DNA of 64,000 bases from Saccharina japonica (taxonomy: Eukaryota > Sar > Phaeophyceae > Laminariales > Laminariaceae), in the NCBI GenBank assembly GCA_008828725.1, contig MEHQ01003200.1, forward strand, positions 103,095 through 167,094, given 5' to 3'. A program made the translations under genes and the position numbers. Positions 39,401 through 50,252 of the stretch are shown in pieces (within the stretch, counting starts at the first letter, position 1; each line of letters begins with the position of its first letter). The notes beneath the pieces are model-generated. The model had not been told where the DNA came from and made no database searches. It worked only from the letters and a program-made list of their open reading frames with translations.

Positions 39401-42400
39401 TAAAACTAGTATATTACGGCCAAATTAGGCTGGGCTTGACTCCCTGACGGATGACCGCCCCTGACCGTTCCATGCAATAAAAATAGTACCAGGTAATGGT
39501 ACAGCAGTACACGACACCACGCAAGAACGTTAGTTTTTTTGTCGTTTACCACTGTTGGTAACAGGGAGGAGCCGCTGGGTGAGTCGAGTAAAGCACTGCT
39601 ACGTACTACTATCTATCTGCTGTACGTACTCGTACAAACTCGTTTTTGGTCTTATTTCTAGTATGATGGTATGAGCCTGGTATAGACTCAAAATTTTATA
39701 ACGAAGAGTACAAAGAATAGGGGTTATTTGTTGTTCAACTTGACCTAGCTTCGACATTTTTCTCTCCCCCCCCTATATTGGAGATAAATATATTATATAT
39801 TTATAGGTTGGGTTGGCGTCGGTTGGCAACGACGCTGTAAAACACGCCTCTCACTGCGTGAGCTACTGTAGACAACCAGGGTACCGTTTTCTTTTTTTTT
39901 TGGCGGTCACCAAAGCTGGCGGTCGGTTAGATCATTTGTGCGGGGTGGAGAATCCTTTGCTTCCGCACAAGGGGAATGGTCGTTCACGTAGTGTGTAATA
40001 TGGTAAGGCATCCGCGAGGCAGATACATAGTAATACCCATTGCTGTCTCTGGAAGTGGCCACACCAGAAATTAAATTAACTCATTGAAGCTGTCGTCTAT
40101 ATGCAAGTCCGCCTCAGAGGCGGTTCTTAGCAGGATGCAGCTCACCCTCCATTTTTTTTTTTTTTTTTCCATCCCATTTATTATCTTTGCACTTCCGTCT
40201 TTCTCCCTCCCTAGTCGTAACTCAGATCCGGGGTCACAAAGTAGGCTCCTCTCCCTCCTCCCCCACTACGGTTCTTGCCTTGATTTTTTATCGCGCAGAG
40301 GGTTCAGCCTTCCCAACGCTCGTCGATTTTCATCGAATTTTGCTAACTCACGCTCTCGCGCTTTCAGCTAGTCAAGATTTTTTGCGAGAAAAAGTCCCTA
40401 CGGGCATGCACACGGGGGGGCTCGAACTCGTGACCTTGACGCTAACAAGTTTCGTGGTTACCTGCTAGCCCACCGGGGCGTCCATGCGACTCGCCCAATG
40501 CCTCACGGCGTTTCGCGCTTGGTGCAAGCAAGTCTGCCTGGTTGGTGAAAACCCGGACGTGCTCGTCCCGGCCTGTAGGGATGCGAGGGTCTATGGTCAT
40601 ACGTACTACGGCCATGCATGGAAATGAAGTACCCCCCCCCCCCCCCCTCGCTCCTCCTCAAGTTCCTTCCCTTCTCCTCCCGTACCTCTCCTTCCATGCC
40701 CTCCTCCTCTCCCCACTCCTCCTACCCTCCCTTCGCATGCTCCTCTTGCCCTAACCATCCTCCTCTGTCACCCTCTCTTCCTTCTTTCCTCCCTCCACTC
40801 CCCCCCTTCCCCTCTACTGCCTTCCTCCCCACCCCCCTCCCCCCCTGTCCCCCCCTCCCCCTACTGCTTCCTCCCCACCCCCTGTTCCCCCCTCCCCCCC
40901 TCCGTTCCCCTGTGCGTGTTTACTCAACTCGTGATCGGACCCGCGCACGGCAATCAGCGCCGCTCAAGAGGTACGGCAACTACCCGCCCGATGCCGCTGC
41001 GGAGGCCGCTGCAGAGGCCGAGCATATTGCCTACCTACGTCGAAAAGAGTTGGCGACTTCTAAGGACGCCGAGATCGAGCCGAACTCCCCGCGACACGAG
41101 CGGGGAGGCACGATGGGGGAGGGGGAGGAGGAGGGGACGGGGGAGGAGAGGGAGATGTTGCCGGGAGAAAGCTTGGGGCGGAACAAGTGTTTCGGCTGGG
41201 TCGCGCTCGGCTGCCTGATCTCAATACACGTCCGCGCCGAGGACGTGCGGGAGCTTGTGGTGACCTTGAAGGTGATAGGGGCTTTGCTTTGTGCTGGAGT
41301 TTTGGGATTGGGGGAAGAGGTGCGGCGGGGGGGGGTGGGGGGGCGTACTCATTTGTTGCTTGCCTTAAGTCATTTGACCATTGACCACGCATCCCTTTCG
41401 AGACGGAGCACCGCAGGGGGGGGGGCGTACTTATTTGTTGCTTGCCTTAGTCATTTGACCATTGACCACGCATCCCTTTCGAGACGGAGCACCGTTCCTA
41501 CTCCTAATAGAGACACCTCCAACACTTGGGCGCTCATTACGTTGTTTCCATATATTACAAAGAAACTTTTTGCTAATCTTATCCCCTTCCTGTTTCGCCG
41601 CCTGTGGCCACCATCTATCTCCTAAGATAGCGATCGTTTTCTCGCTACTATTTAGTGTACCAAACTGCTCTATGTCACACTCGTCTATTTTCCTCATCTG
41701 GGGGGGCGTACTCATTTGTTGCTTGCCTTAGTGTTTGACCATTAACCACGCATCCCTTTCGAGACGGAGGCAGCGGGGAGGGGAGGGTGTACTCGATATT
41801 CATGGGGGCGGGGTGTACTCATGTCATGCATTGTCGTAGTCGTATGACCATAGACCCTCGTATCCTTACGTACAGTGCTGGGACGGAAAGCACGTCGGGT
41901 TTTCACGGGTGAGGCGTTCTCGCTTGTTGCTTCCCTTATAACCCCTTTTTTTACGGACCCCTTTTAAGGGACATGTGGGGGATATAAGGGATAGCAACCG
42001 AAGGCGCATGCCTACGGTAAAGGTTGCGCCTTGATTTTTTTTTTTTTTTTCTGAGGCTGGTCACTTTTAGGAACTTTAGTCTATACCTCCGCCCAAAAAC
42101 TGATCTAAGGGATAGCAACCTAAGCGATGCTAACTTTGGTGTTATCAGCTGTCTACCAGAGAGTGTATATTACGGGGGACTGTATTAAATAGGACCTACT
42201 GCAGATACCAAAACCTATACATTTTTATATTTTTACTAACAAAATTTGGTTCTATTAACTATGGTCCTCCGTAATAGCGTGAGTGCCCAGAAGTAGAGTA
42301 CGGGGGTAGGAGCACGTCGCGCTCCGTGCCGTTCGACTCCTTGCATTGCAACCATTGTAACTCGTAAACCTATGTTTGTTCCATCCCCCACCCCCAATGA

Positions 42401-43671
42401 TCACTTTTGGTGGTCGATTTTGTCGTCTGAATTCTCAATAGGGTTAAGTCGTGTCGTTTGACCCATTGACCACGTATCCCTTTCGGGACGGAGCACCGTT
42501 CCTACTCGTATTAAGACGGGGGGGGGGTGTACTCGATGTTCATGCATGGCCGTACTCTTATGACCGTAGACCCTCGCATCCCTACAATGCCGGGACGGAG
42601 GGGGGAGGTACTCACTGTTGCTTGCCTTAGTCATTCGGCCATTGACCGCACATCCTTTTCGAGACGGAATGGGGGGTGTACTCATTGTTAAACGTGGCCG
42701 TAGTCATACATATATACCTGGTACGACCATAAGCTCTCGCATCCCTGCAAAGCCGAGACGGAGGGGCGCGTCCGGTTTTCACCGACCACGCAGATGTTGC
42801 TTTGGGGATGCGTAGCATGCTGTTGCTGCTGCTGCTGCTGATGTTGCTGTTGCGTGTGTGGTGTCGTGCTGGGCTGTGAAATAGGAGCTGGTTCGGGGTT
42901 TAGTCAAGATGGTCAGCGATGAGGCGTTTCTTCTTGGGGGTAGAAACATGGGTATATAAGTAGGTGTTTGGGCGCTACACTAAACGCTACCCGACTACCC
43001 GGGTATAGTTTCCAAAATCACATATAGTATCATACATACCTGGTACGCAATATTACGACGGGTATGATAGTAGAGGGCGGTCACAATACACAGGAAACGT
43101 AGTAAGAAACAGGCTGGATTTCTTGTTTTGAGAGAGGGTACTTTCTACCCTCTAATTTCCAAGAAAATGACTCTCGAATTTCTTGTTATCCTCTAATTTT
43201 CAGCCTGGCTTTCTTTAGTAGCGTGTTTCTTGCTACGGGGGACCGTAGTAAACAGGTCCTACGGCACACACAAAAACCTACATATTTACCTAGTTTTACT
43301 CACACTATTTGGTCCCCTATTTACTACTGTATGCTCCCTGTAAATAGCACTGGTACGTAGGTAGGTAGGTATCTTGCACTGTACACAGGTGAAATATACC
43401 GGTTGCTAGGTAATACCCGAGAAGGTTACCCGGGTTGGTTACCCGTTAGACGGGTACCCGGCTGTTGAACGGGTACACCCGGGTACCCGTAAGCACACAG
43501 TATACACATAAAACCTACCAAGCCCACCCTTGACAGCTGCTATAATGTTACGTGTACCCTTTGCAGGACGTGTTTTTGGTGGACCCGAGGACAGCTCGTG
43601 TTGGCGTCAAAACCTACAGCTTCGAACTGTACTACACGGATTGTCATCTTTTCCGGCGCGTTGGGTACGAG
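36362..43671 (+). CDS. Gene C: unrecognised protein, three linked exons (or 3' part of gene B)
   Basis: Exons 36362(or 36369)-36485, 40958-41271 and 43567-43671 join in phase (1/2, then 0). The peptide is VPRLEELKKVFRTARASM..VHHTVPDGEWSHRKQML, then an Ala/Glu-rich segment (AAAEAAAEAEHIAYLRRK), an acidic low-complexity stretch (GEGEEEGTGEEREM), CFGWVALGCLISIHV, RELVVTLKDVFLVDPRTARV and GVKTYSFELYYTDCHLF. The last part looks like beta strands of a compact fold (a hot-dog thioesterase is one idea) but no family is certain. ATG 36362 could be the start codon. Alternatively the acceptor CATGACAG makes 36369 an internal exon whose phase also matches gene B exon 8. Introns of 4.5 and 2.3 kb are packed with retroelement tails. 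Confidence 0.5.
37905..38100 (-). mobile_element. Poly-C-tailed short element, minus orientation
   Basis: GGGGGAGGGGGTACTCATAG (tail), then CCCTCGCATCCCTACAATGC, CGGGTTTTCACCGACCAGGC and the head-side ACCAAGCGCGAAGC, TGAGGCG and GGGTGAGCCGCC. Matches the 12810-12965 part of the long form in reverse. Confidence 0.65.
38408..38740 (-). mobile_element. tRNA-headed SINE, minus orientation
   Basis: A plus-strand T16 run (tail), CGTAACTCAGATCCGGGG, the CTCCCTCCTCC segment and TATCGCG-like body, then the tRNA-like head ending ACCACCGGGGCGAC. Box B is present as the complement of GGGTTCGAGTCTCC. Confidence 0.7.
38850..38965. repeat. CGGTCGGTAAGAT short tandem repeat
   Basis: Units of GGTCGGTAAGATCGGTCAAT type, about 20-28 bp, six or seven copies with drift. 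Confidence 0.7.
39035..39480. repeat. Tandem array of about 75-bp units
   Basis: Six units of TTTGACTCCTTGACTGACCG, CCCCTGACCGTCCCCTACAC and AAAACTAGTATATTAAGGCC, period 72-79 bp. A single related sequence occurs near 4075-4110 in the duplicated block. Confidence 0.85.
39776..40640 (+). mobile_element. Poly-C-tailed non-autonomous element, interrupted by a SINE
   Basis: Second long copy of the element at 12428-12965, with the same internal landmarks (GGTTGGCGTCGGTTGGCAA; AAAGCTGGCGGTCG; GCCTCAGAGGCGG). It is split at 40153-40480 by the SINE and ends in a C15 tail after AAGTAC. The tail merges with the C-rich tract preceding gene C exon 2. Confidence 0.7.
40153..40480 (-). mobile_element. tRNA-headed SINE with visible target duplication
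   Basis: A 328-bp insertion bounded by TCCAT at 40148-40152 and 40481-40485. Flanking sequence matches the uninterrupted site at 12795-12799, so insertion ends and target duplication are defined by comparison. The plus-strand T17 is the tail and CCACCGGGGCG is the head. Confidence 0.8.
40958..41271 (+). CDS. Gene C exon 2
   Basis: The acceptor GGCAATCAG precedes two bases plus 104 codons, ending RELVVTLK before GTGATA. The upstream pyrimidine tract is part of a 280-bp C-rich stretch (40630-40915) that begins as the tail of a retroelement. It encodes RYGNYPPDAAAEAAAEAEH, an acidic linker and CFGWVALGCLISIHVRAEDV. The length and low stop density in GC-rich sequence support coding. Confidence 0.6.
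41415..41700 (-). mobile_element. Non-LTR retrotransposon 3' end, minus orientation
   Basis: The reverse strand reads ...RKIDECDIEQF, LNSSEKTIAILGDRWW, NIWKQRNERPS and MTKASNK then stop, with the poly-C tail as G9 on the plus strand near 41415. It is truncated at its 5' side by a fresh G run and a further tail copy at 41700-41770. Another tail copy precedes it at 41325-41412. Confidence 0.7.
42171..42273. mobile_element. TAGTAAATA-family MITE, copy
   Basis: TACGGGGGACTGTATTAAATA to TTAACTATGGTCCTCCGTA, about 103 bp, interior ACCAAAACCTATACATTT. Confidence 0.6.
43234..43342. mobile_element. TAGTAAATA-family MITE, copy
   Basis: TACGGGGGACCGTAGTAAAC with interior ACACAAAAACCTACATATTT. The right end is degenerate (TGCTCCCTGTA). 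Confidence 0.6.
43567..43671 (+). CDS. Gene C exon 3
   Basis: The acceptor CCCTTTGCAG precedes 35 codons: DVFLVDPRTARVGVKTYSFE, then LYYTDCHLFRRVGYE, with donor GTATGT and phase 0 at both sides. The frame stays open past the donor to TAG at 43872. Without splicing this would be a terminal exon, but the extra part runs through a GC-rich repeat-like stretch and looks less protein-like. Confidence 0.55.
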
Positions 43672-44729
43672 GTATGTATTATGTACAAGAGCTCCGCTGC
43701 GCGGGGGCGGCTAACGCCGCCCGCTACGCTCACGGAAGGAAGAATTGCAATCAAATGTGAACAGGGTAAAAGAGGGACATGCATTAACTGCAACTGGCGA
43801 CTTGCAAATGCCAAGAGCTCCATGCTCCAGGACAACAAAAAGCTGTATGTTCGAAATAAAAAGAAACAATAGCAACACGGCTCACAGCACGGCGCTGCGC
43901 TGCCTGCTGTGGGTGTGATTTGTGCCTTTTTCGGGATTATGTGCGTTAGTACAACAACAGTACCTTATAATTGTATATATGTATAGAGAGAATATGAAAG
44001 AGAAAACACAGCACGGTTTTCGATCAAGTTGTGAAGTACCAAAAAACTAAATCCACAAAACTGAGAAAGACGCACATATATTACGTACTCGAAAAAAGAA
44101 AGAGGCTCTCGCCAACAAAAGTATAGGAAACAAAGACAGGAAGCAAGTAATGGCGAAATGTTATTTTACAGGCTGAAGCGACCCTTATAATTTCAGACAT
44201 ACTGGATTGATCGCAGCAGCAGCAGCAGGAGCAGCAGCAGCAGCGAAAGGCAGACAAAGTCCCTTCATGCTTCCCTTGCGTGTCTCGATGGACGCGCCAC
44301 GCCTAGCCACGAAAAAAGGGCTACCGCGCTGCTTCTGACCCCCTCCTTTACTGGCCAGCGCCCTCCCATACCCGCGATGGCGCCGGGCTCGCCCGCGCTG
44401 CCGTGCTCACTGGGTACACGCACGAACCCCAAAACTGAAAAAGGGAAAAAGGCTCTCGCCAACAAAAGTATAGGAAACGAAGACAGGGAGCAAGTAATCG
44501 CGAAGAAAAAAGAAAGCAAAGGAAGCCAAGAACTTCGGGAAAGCAAGTAACTTCGTGATATAAACCCCCTTGTTATGGTGGCACTCCGCTCAAGGTACAG
44601 CAAACGATATGTGTCATGAAACACGAATACTGTCTTGTACCCGAACACTGCTGTAAGCTGTAAACTGTTTCCGAAGAAACGCGCTTCCGAAGAACGTGTG
44701 ATGTCTTTTTTGCCTTTCCGTGACCTTAA

Positions 44730-45060
44730 CCCGTTTTGCTGCTGCTGCTGCTTCTTCCGCTTGTGTTTTATTTTCGTTTTTGCTGCTGCTGCTGCTGCTG
44801 TTGCTTTTGTTGTTGCTGCTGCTGCTGCTGCTGCTGGTTTTTTCTTCTGCTGCTTTCGCTTTTGCTGCCTTTTCTGTTTATTTTTTGTTGCTTGTTTTTT
44901 CCTGATGCTTTTGCCTTCTTTGCCTTTGCTGCTGCTTTCGTTCTTGCTGTTTTTGCGTTTGCTTCTTCTACTTTTGTTTTTGCTGCTGCTGCTGCTGCTG
45001 TTGCTGCTGCTCCTTGTGCTGCTCGTTCTGCTGCTGCTTGTGCTGCTGCTGCTGCCTGCG
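44730..45060 (+). repeat. CTG/TTG/CTT trinucleotide-rich tract
   Basis: Long runs of GCT/TGC with TTT interruptions leave all three plus frames and one minus frame open, giving Leu-, Cys-, Ala- or Gln-rich ORFs. Composition alone explains them. Confidence 0.8.
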
Positions 45061-45784
45061 TATCCGCATGTGTGGGTATTGTCGTCGCCATTGCCGTGGC
45101 CGAACTTCGTACGTCGAACAGGACTACTTTCCTGACGGAGTGGACCACACTACCGCCAGGGTCGTGTTCATACCATCTTTGGCTCAAGTCAAGATCACGG
45201 TTCGGCTACTACCGGACTAGTTCTGTTAATTATCCTCTACGATTGTTGCTACCGCTGTTTCCATTCACAGCTAGCCTTTGACTGAGACTGAAGGGCTTCA
45301 GTAGGAATGCTCTGACTGTCGCTGCAAGGTTATAGCTGGTAGCCGCTTATGTGCTGGAGGACTAGCCTCCACGGAAGGTCTACCTAGCCAAATGAATTTT
45401 GCTGAAGCGCTATATACGTAGCTAGCTTCTGGCTGTTTTTGCTGCTGTAGGGCTATCACAGCTTGCTCATTGACTGTTGCTGAAGGGCTCTGCCTGCTGC
45501 CCCAGGGCTAGCTAGTAGCCTATTTTCTTTGACTGAAGGGCTATATAGCTTGCCTCCGTCTGCTGCTGCAGGGCTAGCTATTAACAGTAGCCTCTTTTCT
45601 TTGACTGAAGGGCTATATAGCTTGCTTCTGACTGTGACTGAAGGGCTGGCTATCTGCTGGAGAGAGAACAGGGGACTGCGTGGGGTCACGTATCGGCGCC
45701 AGGCGGTGTTCAGTGTGGGGTTCGGGGTTGGTAGAGAGGGTGAGAGATAATTTAGCTCGCTATCTACCGTATACCATACTATTA

Positions 45785-46017
45785 GTAAGATACCACACCC
45801 CCCTGGGACGAATTTCCTATAAAATTGACGACTTTCTCCGAAATTAGGGGGGGGCGCACACAACGAAAGTGGCGACGTTAAGGCAATCTCGTCGAGATCG
45901 GTCCATAAGATCTAGTCGAGATTGGTCCATAAGACACCTTGCTCGGCGTTTGCACCCTTTCCCCGTTGTCGAGAAAATCAGTGTGGAAACCCGTCGGAGG
46001 GGGTGTGCTATCTTACT
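45785..46017. mobile_element. TAAGATACCACACCCCC TIR element
   Basis: Left TAAGATACCACACCCCCCTG, GACGAATTTCC is mirrored by right CGGAGGGGGTGTGCTATCTTA. About 233 bp. A relative with ends ATAAGATAACACACCCC and GTGTTATCTTAT lies at about 48476-48711. Confidence 0.6.
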
Positions 46018-47034
46018 AACAGTATAGTATTATAATAGTACTAATAGTATCACCCGTGTGTTGTACGGGAACCTCTGACTGCTGCTGAAGGGCTGCCTAG
46101 CGTTGGGCTGTTACTGAAGGGCTGCATTGAAGCTAGACTCTGGCTGCTGCTGGAAGCCCTAGCTTGCTCTGACCCTAGAGAAAGAGGGCCTCCCTGCACT
46201 GCTTGGCTGTGCTAAAACTGCAGTGGACGCCGATTTGCGACCTGAGGGGGGAGGGGGGGGGGGTTGGGAATCGCAGCAGCGGTGGTGACGACACCTAGAC
46301 ACGCTTGGAGCTTGGTCGTCGTCTTTGGCTGTGTGCTCTATATATACCATAGTAGTGGGCTCAGCATTGTGCATTGTTTTATTTTGGGGGGGGGGGTATG
46401 GGGGAAGACGACCACTCACGGAAACAGCAACAGCAGTAGACAACGGCGGTGGTAGTGGTAGAAATTGGATAACGCTTGGAGCGTGTTCTCGTTTCGGGAC
46501 AGTTTGGGCCGTTCGATGACTCGAGAGAGAGAGAAGCGCGTCCTGGACCGTGATAAGCCGGTATCATAGGCCCGAGGTCACCAAGCACGTGGTAGGGAAA
46601 AAGGCAGGGTGTTCGGGTATTATTGTAGAGTATTTTTTGGCTCGTGCGGGTCTAGTAGTGTACCAAACTCCTCCATGTCAGGGGGGGGGGAGGGGGACGA
46701 AGTATTAATATTCTGACCGGGGGGGGGGTGGCGGTGTGCGTTGTCTGCTGTGTGGCGTACTCGTGTATGTTTAGTTGTTTTTTTGCCGTGGTGGGGGAGG
46801 GAAGAGGAGACCATGGGTCAGGAGGAGGTGGAGGAAGAGGAAGAGAAGGGTGCAAAGCCGGCAAGGAATGGTTTGCTGCGCGGCTAGGGCTGCGGCAGTA
46901 CTCGTGTGTTCACCGCGTCATGCGGTTCGCGAGCTGCTATTTATTCCAGGTTTTACGTTTTTGGGCGTGAACCCCAGCCCGCGTGGCCAGACTCTGACGC
47001 GAATGATGGCGCATTCCGGTACGGCGCGTGGTAT

Positions 47035-47390
47035 ACCCCCCACCCCGGTGCTCCGTCCCTATATGTCTGCCTGGTCTGTGAAAATCAAAAATGCTCCGTC
47101 CCGGCATTGTAGGGATGCGAGGGTCTATGGTCATACGACTACGGCCATGCATGATATGAGTACCGCCCCCCCCCAGGTGGTCCGTCTCGAAAGAGATGCG
47201 TGGTCAATGGTCAAATGACTAAGGCAAGCAACAAATGAGTACGCCCCCCCCCCCCTCGGCCCTGGGCTCGTCGGTGAAAACCCGACGTGCTCCGTCGCGG
47301 CATTGTAGGGATACGAGGGTCTGTGGTCGTACGACTACGGCCATGCATGACGTGCGGTTAATGCGTACAATGCACCCCCCGGGCTCGCCC
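47035..47390 (+). mobile_element. Three consecutive poly-C-tailed copies
   Basis: Short-element type ending near 47172 (ATGAGTACC), LINE type ending near 47255 (CAAATGAGTACG + C12), then another short-element type ending near 47390 (TACAATGCACCCCCC). Confidence 0.65.
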
Positions 47391-48149
47391 ATGAGAGCTT
47401 GCAAGTGATGAACGCAGCTGTCAGGCCCCATATAGGCGTTGCGGAGTTGCTAGAAACTGGAACAGGCGTTTTGGCGGGTCCTTCGGGTGGGCGGACGCTG
47501 ACAAAAGAGTGGCGCGTGTTTTTGTTATCCGTGGTTTTGCGGTGCAAGGCGCTGCTAGTTGTCGAGGCTCGAGGCGCGACAGCGGGCGTTGTCGCCCTGC
47601 GTTTGTTGTTCGTCGTGTCTGTGCCGTCGTAATATTATGTAGAATTTTGTAGTCCACGACTCGGCTCCTGTACGAGAAATCTGTGGATGCATGTCAAACC
47701 CTTTAAGACGTGCACCCTCCTCGTGTTTGGTGACAAATTACTTGGCTTTAGTGTAGGATATATGTTTTGCAGTTGTCAAAAGGGTTTTGATTGTTTTGAG
47801 TTTTTGCCAATGGCTGGCTGGCATTTTGGTTCTCATGGAATGTCAGGGATGAAATATTATTACCAAGTACCTGGTACTTGTTTTTGCGAGCTTTTTTGTG
47901 TTGCCGACTCCCCCTCTGAAGTTGGCGGATGTATTACATGACGAGGGTTTTGCTCCCCGGGACAACTAGGAACAACTTCGAGGTCCCGCCGCACCCGGAG
48001 ACGATAAGGCCTCATCCCTGGATCATAAATCCTTCCATACATCTACAACTCCAACAACCCGGGGACGAAAACGGACGTGCCCCGGGACGATATAACCTCC
48101 GCACGGTGGTCCTTAGATCTCTGAAACGGAATTTCATTATTGTTTGTGT

Positions 48150-48241
48150 GTTTGTCTTGTCTGCCTGCCTGTCTGTCTGTCTTTCTGCCGGTCTGCCTGT
48201 CTGTCTTTCTATCTGCCTGACTGTCTGTCTGTCTGTCTGCC

Positions 48242-48302
<61 letters not shown>

Positions 48303-48335
48303 GACTGTCTGTCTGTCTGTGTCTGCGCGTCTTTC
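48150..48335. repeat. CTGT tetranucleotide array
   Basis: About 45 CTGT/CTGC units. Frames on both strands are open by composition only (Cys/Leu/Ser/Val or Asp/Arg/Gln/Thr). Confidence 0.9.
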
Positions 48336-50091
48336 TATCCTGCAGTCCCACCACTCAACGGGCATGGCCTACGCAATTTTACCCTCGAACGATTGACGCC
48401 CATATCGTATCTTTACCTGGTACCTGGAAACAAACACATTCGAGGGGGGGGGGGGGTATCGCATCACACTGGGTTATAAGATAACACACCCCTCGGACGA
48501 ATTTCCAAGATGATTGCCGATAACGGGGAGAGTGCAATCACAGAGCGATGCGTCTTTGGACAAGTCTCGACGCAATCTTCCTCTTTCCAAAGGGAGCCAC
48601 CTATTATTAATCCGTGCTAATAGTATGTATGTGCTCCCCTCTTGTTTTGGAGACTAGTCGGCTCGGAAATCCATCCCAGCAGGCAGGTCCCAGGCGGCTG
48701 TGTTATCTTATGTGTTATACGGTATTGTACCTCGACGGGTATGCATCGGCAACTGACATACGCACACAACATCGGCCGCCTGTGCCAACTCTCAACTTCT
48801 GAGGTGCCCTGTGTGTTGAACTGTATATCTGATGAGTGTATACCCGCCCGAACAAACGTCCTGCCTTTTCTGATTTTTCTGCGAACACCCCGAACACCCT
48901 GCAATACTATACCCCTGTTTTTATAAGTATTTTCTTTATTTTTATTTTCAAGGCTTTTTGTGTAACGGGGCCGATAACTTTTTTTCAGGGTTTTTTGTGT
49001 AACAGGGCCGATAACTTTATCATACTCGTACACACCAAATCAGCAAACAACACTCTTTACGGGCTCCGTAAAACGTGAATGACTCACGTGGCGCGTGCGT
49101 GCTGCTTGTTGTTTCGGTATCGCGGTATCTGGTACGTGCTGTTGTATAGCACCGTTCGATATAGCTTGTCTCAACGAACAGCCTAGCAATAAGTTACGGT
49201 TACATACTACGTTGTGTCACGGAGGTAAACGGCCCATTACGCAGAAAAAACAAACGGCCTGAATATTCTGCGAGTGCACGCGGCTACGAAGATCTCTTCG
49301 AGTACTGGGCCGATTCGGTTACGCAATAGCTTCAATGGTAGCCCTACACCATGCTCACATGCATACTACTTGTGGTGGCTACTGACCCATCCGGGACGTG
49401 TGCCGCAAACATGGCGCGGTGTCGTAAATAAGGAATCGCGACACCGATGATGTCGCAAAATAGTCGCACCGATAAAAAGATATCGCCAACATTATTCTCT
49501 TGCAGGCTGGCTAAACTTGGACTCGAACCCGGGCCGATTTTGACGGCTGAATTTGCCATACAGCAGTTAGTTGTTGTAGACACGGTCAATATAATATACG
49601 GATGGCGTACTCTGCGTACGTACGTAGTGTCGGCTACTGGGCAAGTGCAATTGTTCAGGTGCGAGTCAAACATTGCGACGCAGCGACATAGACAATGAAG
49701 CAGCAAACAACGACGAAACTTGCTTCTCGTACAAAAAACGAAACGACAAAACTGAAACGTCAACCACAGCAGCAGCAAAGAACAAACAAACAACGCAGGA
49801 TACCGTCCGTGGCGTGACCTTGGTTGATTATTTTGTTGTTTTCTTTCCGCTCGATCGACAGCCGAATAACAATGCTGCAGCACAACAGGTTACTGCTCGT
49901 CTGGTAGGTAGTGTGTAGCGTGTACTACTGCTGCTGCTTGCTGTGTACCTGGTACTACGAGTACGAGTATTTGTGCGTTTCTTTGCGGTGTAGGGTCTAG
50001 TGCAGCATGCAGCATACCGAATATTGGCGAAACGAGAATACAAAGTATTCGAACACCAGGTATAGGAAACAAAAAATTGGGTCGTCATCAT

Positions 50092-50171
50092 GGTCAAGTG
50101 GCCGAGCGGTCTAAGGCGCTAGTTTAAGGCACTAGTTTTCATTAGCGTGAGTTCGAATCTCACCTTGATCA
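50092..50171 (+). tRNA. tRNA-Leu (anticodon AAG)
   Basis: Acceptor stem GGTCAAG pairs with CTTGATC (one G-T pair), discriminator A. Box A TGGCCGAGCGG and box B-like AGTTCGAATCT are in place. The anticodon stem CTAGT/ACTAG encloses loop TTAAGGC, giving AAG. A variable arm longer than five bases (TTTTCATTAGC) makes it class II, as expected for Leu. The T arm is GTGAG/CTCAC. No intron is visible. A T14 run follows from 50175 and would serve as the Pol III terminator. Confidence 0.9.
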
Positions 50172-50173
50172 TC

Positions 50174-50188
50174 GTTTTTTTTTTTTTC
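50174..50188 (+). terminator. Pol III T-run terminator of the tRNA-Leu gene
   Basis: An uninterrupted T run beginning three bases after the tRNA 3' end. Confidence 0.75.
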
Positions 50189-50252
50189 AATGATGGTTCC
50201 GTTATATTACATTTTACATAAATAAAATAATATCCGTTTTATTACATCCGTT

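Larger units (their letters stand above)
41325..42800 (-). mobile_element. Minus-strand cluster of poly-C-tailed elements
   Basis: At least seven tails, each read as G run + CGTACTCATTTG or GTACTC: about 41325, 41415, 41700, 41775, 42525, 42605 and 42670. LINE-type (GACCATTGACCACGCATCCC) and short-element type (CATCCCTACAATGCCGGGAC) alternate. All point the same way. Confidence 0.65.
43672..50091. other. 6.4-kb stretch without a confident gene
   Basis: Holds a CTG/TGC-rich tract (44730-45060), a 55-bp direct repeat (44101-44160 and 44449-44510), GACTGAAGGGCTATATAGC repeats (45290-45660), TIR elements, three C-tailed copies and a CTGT array. Possible small exons near 45070-45150 and 48347-48420 were judged too weak. 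Whether gene C continues here is unknown. Confidence 0.4.

Noticed and set aside
44265..44648. 127-codon minus-strand frame
   Set aside because: No splice or start support, mixed hydrophobic and basic composition. Part of it lies in a 55-bp direct repeat.
44635..45281. Overlapping long frames in the CTG tract, with a more protein-like end (ELRTSNRTTFLTEWTT)
   Set aside because: Three frames are open at once and no frame has convincing splice borders. Compositional.
48347..48420. Exon-like segment after TATCCTGCAG reading PPLNGHGLRNFTLERL and ending before GTACCTGG
   Set aside because: Short, phase not linked to any neighbour, and the donor-like word is the abundant CTGGTACCTGG repeat.
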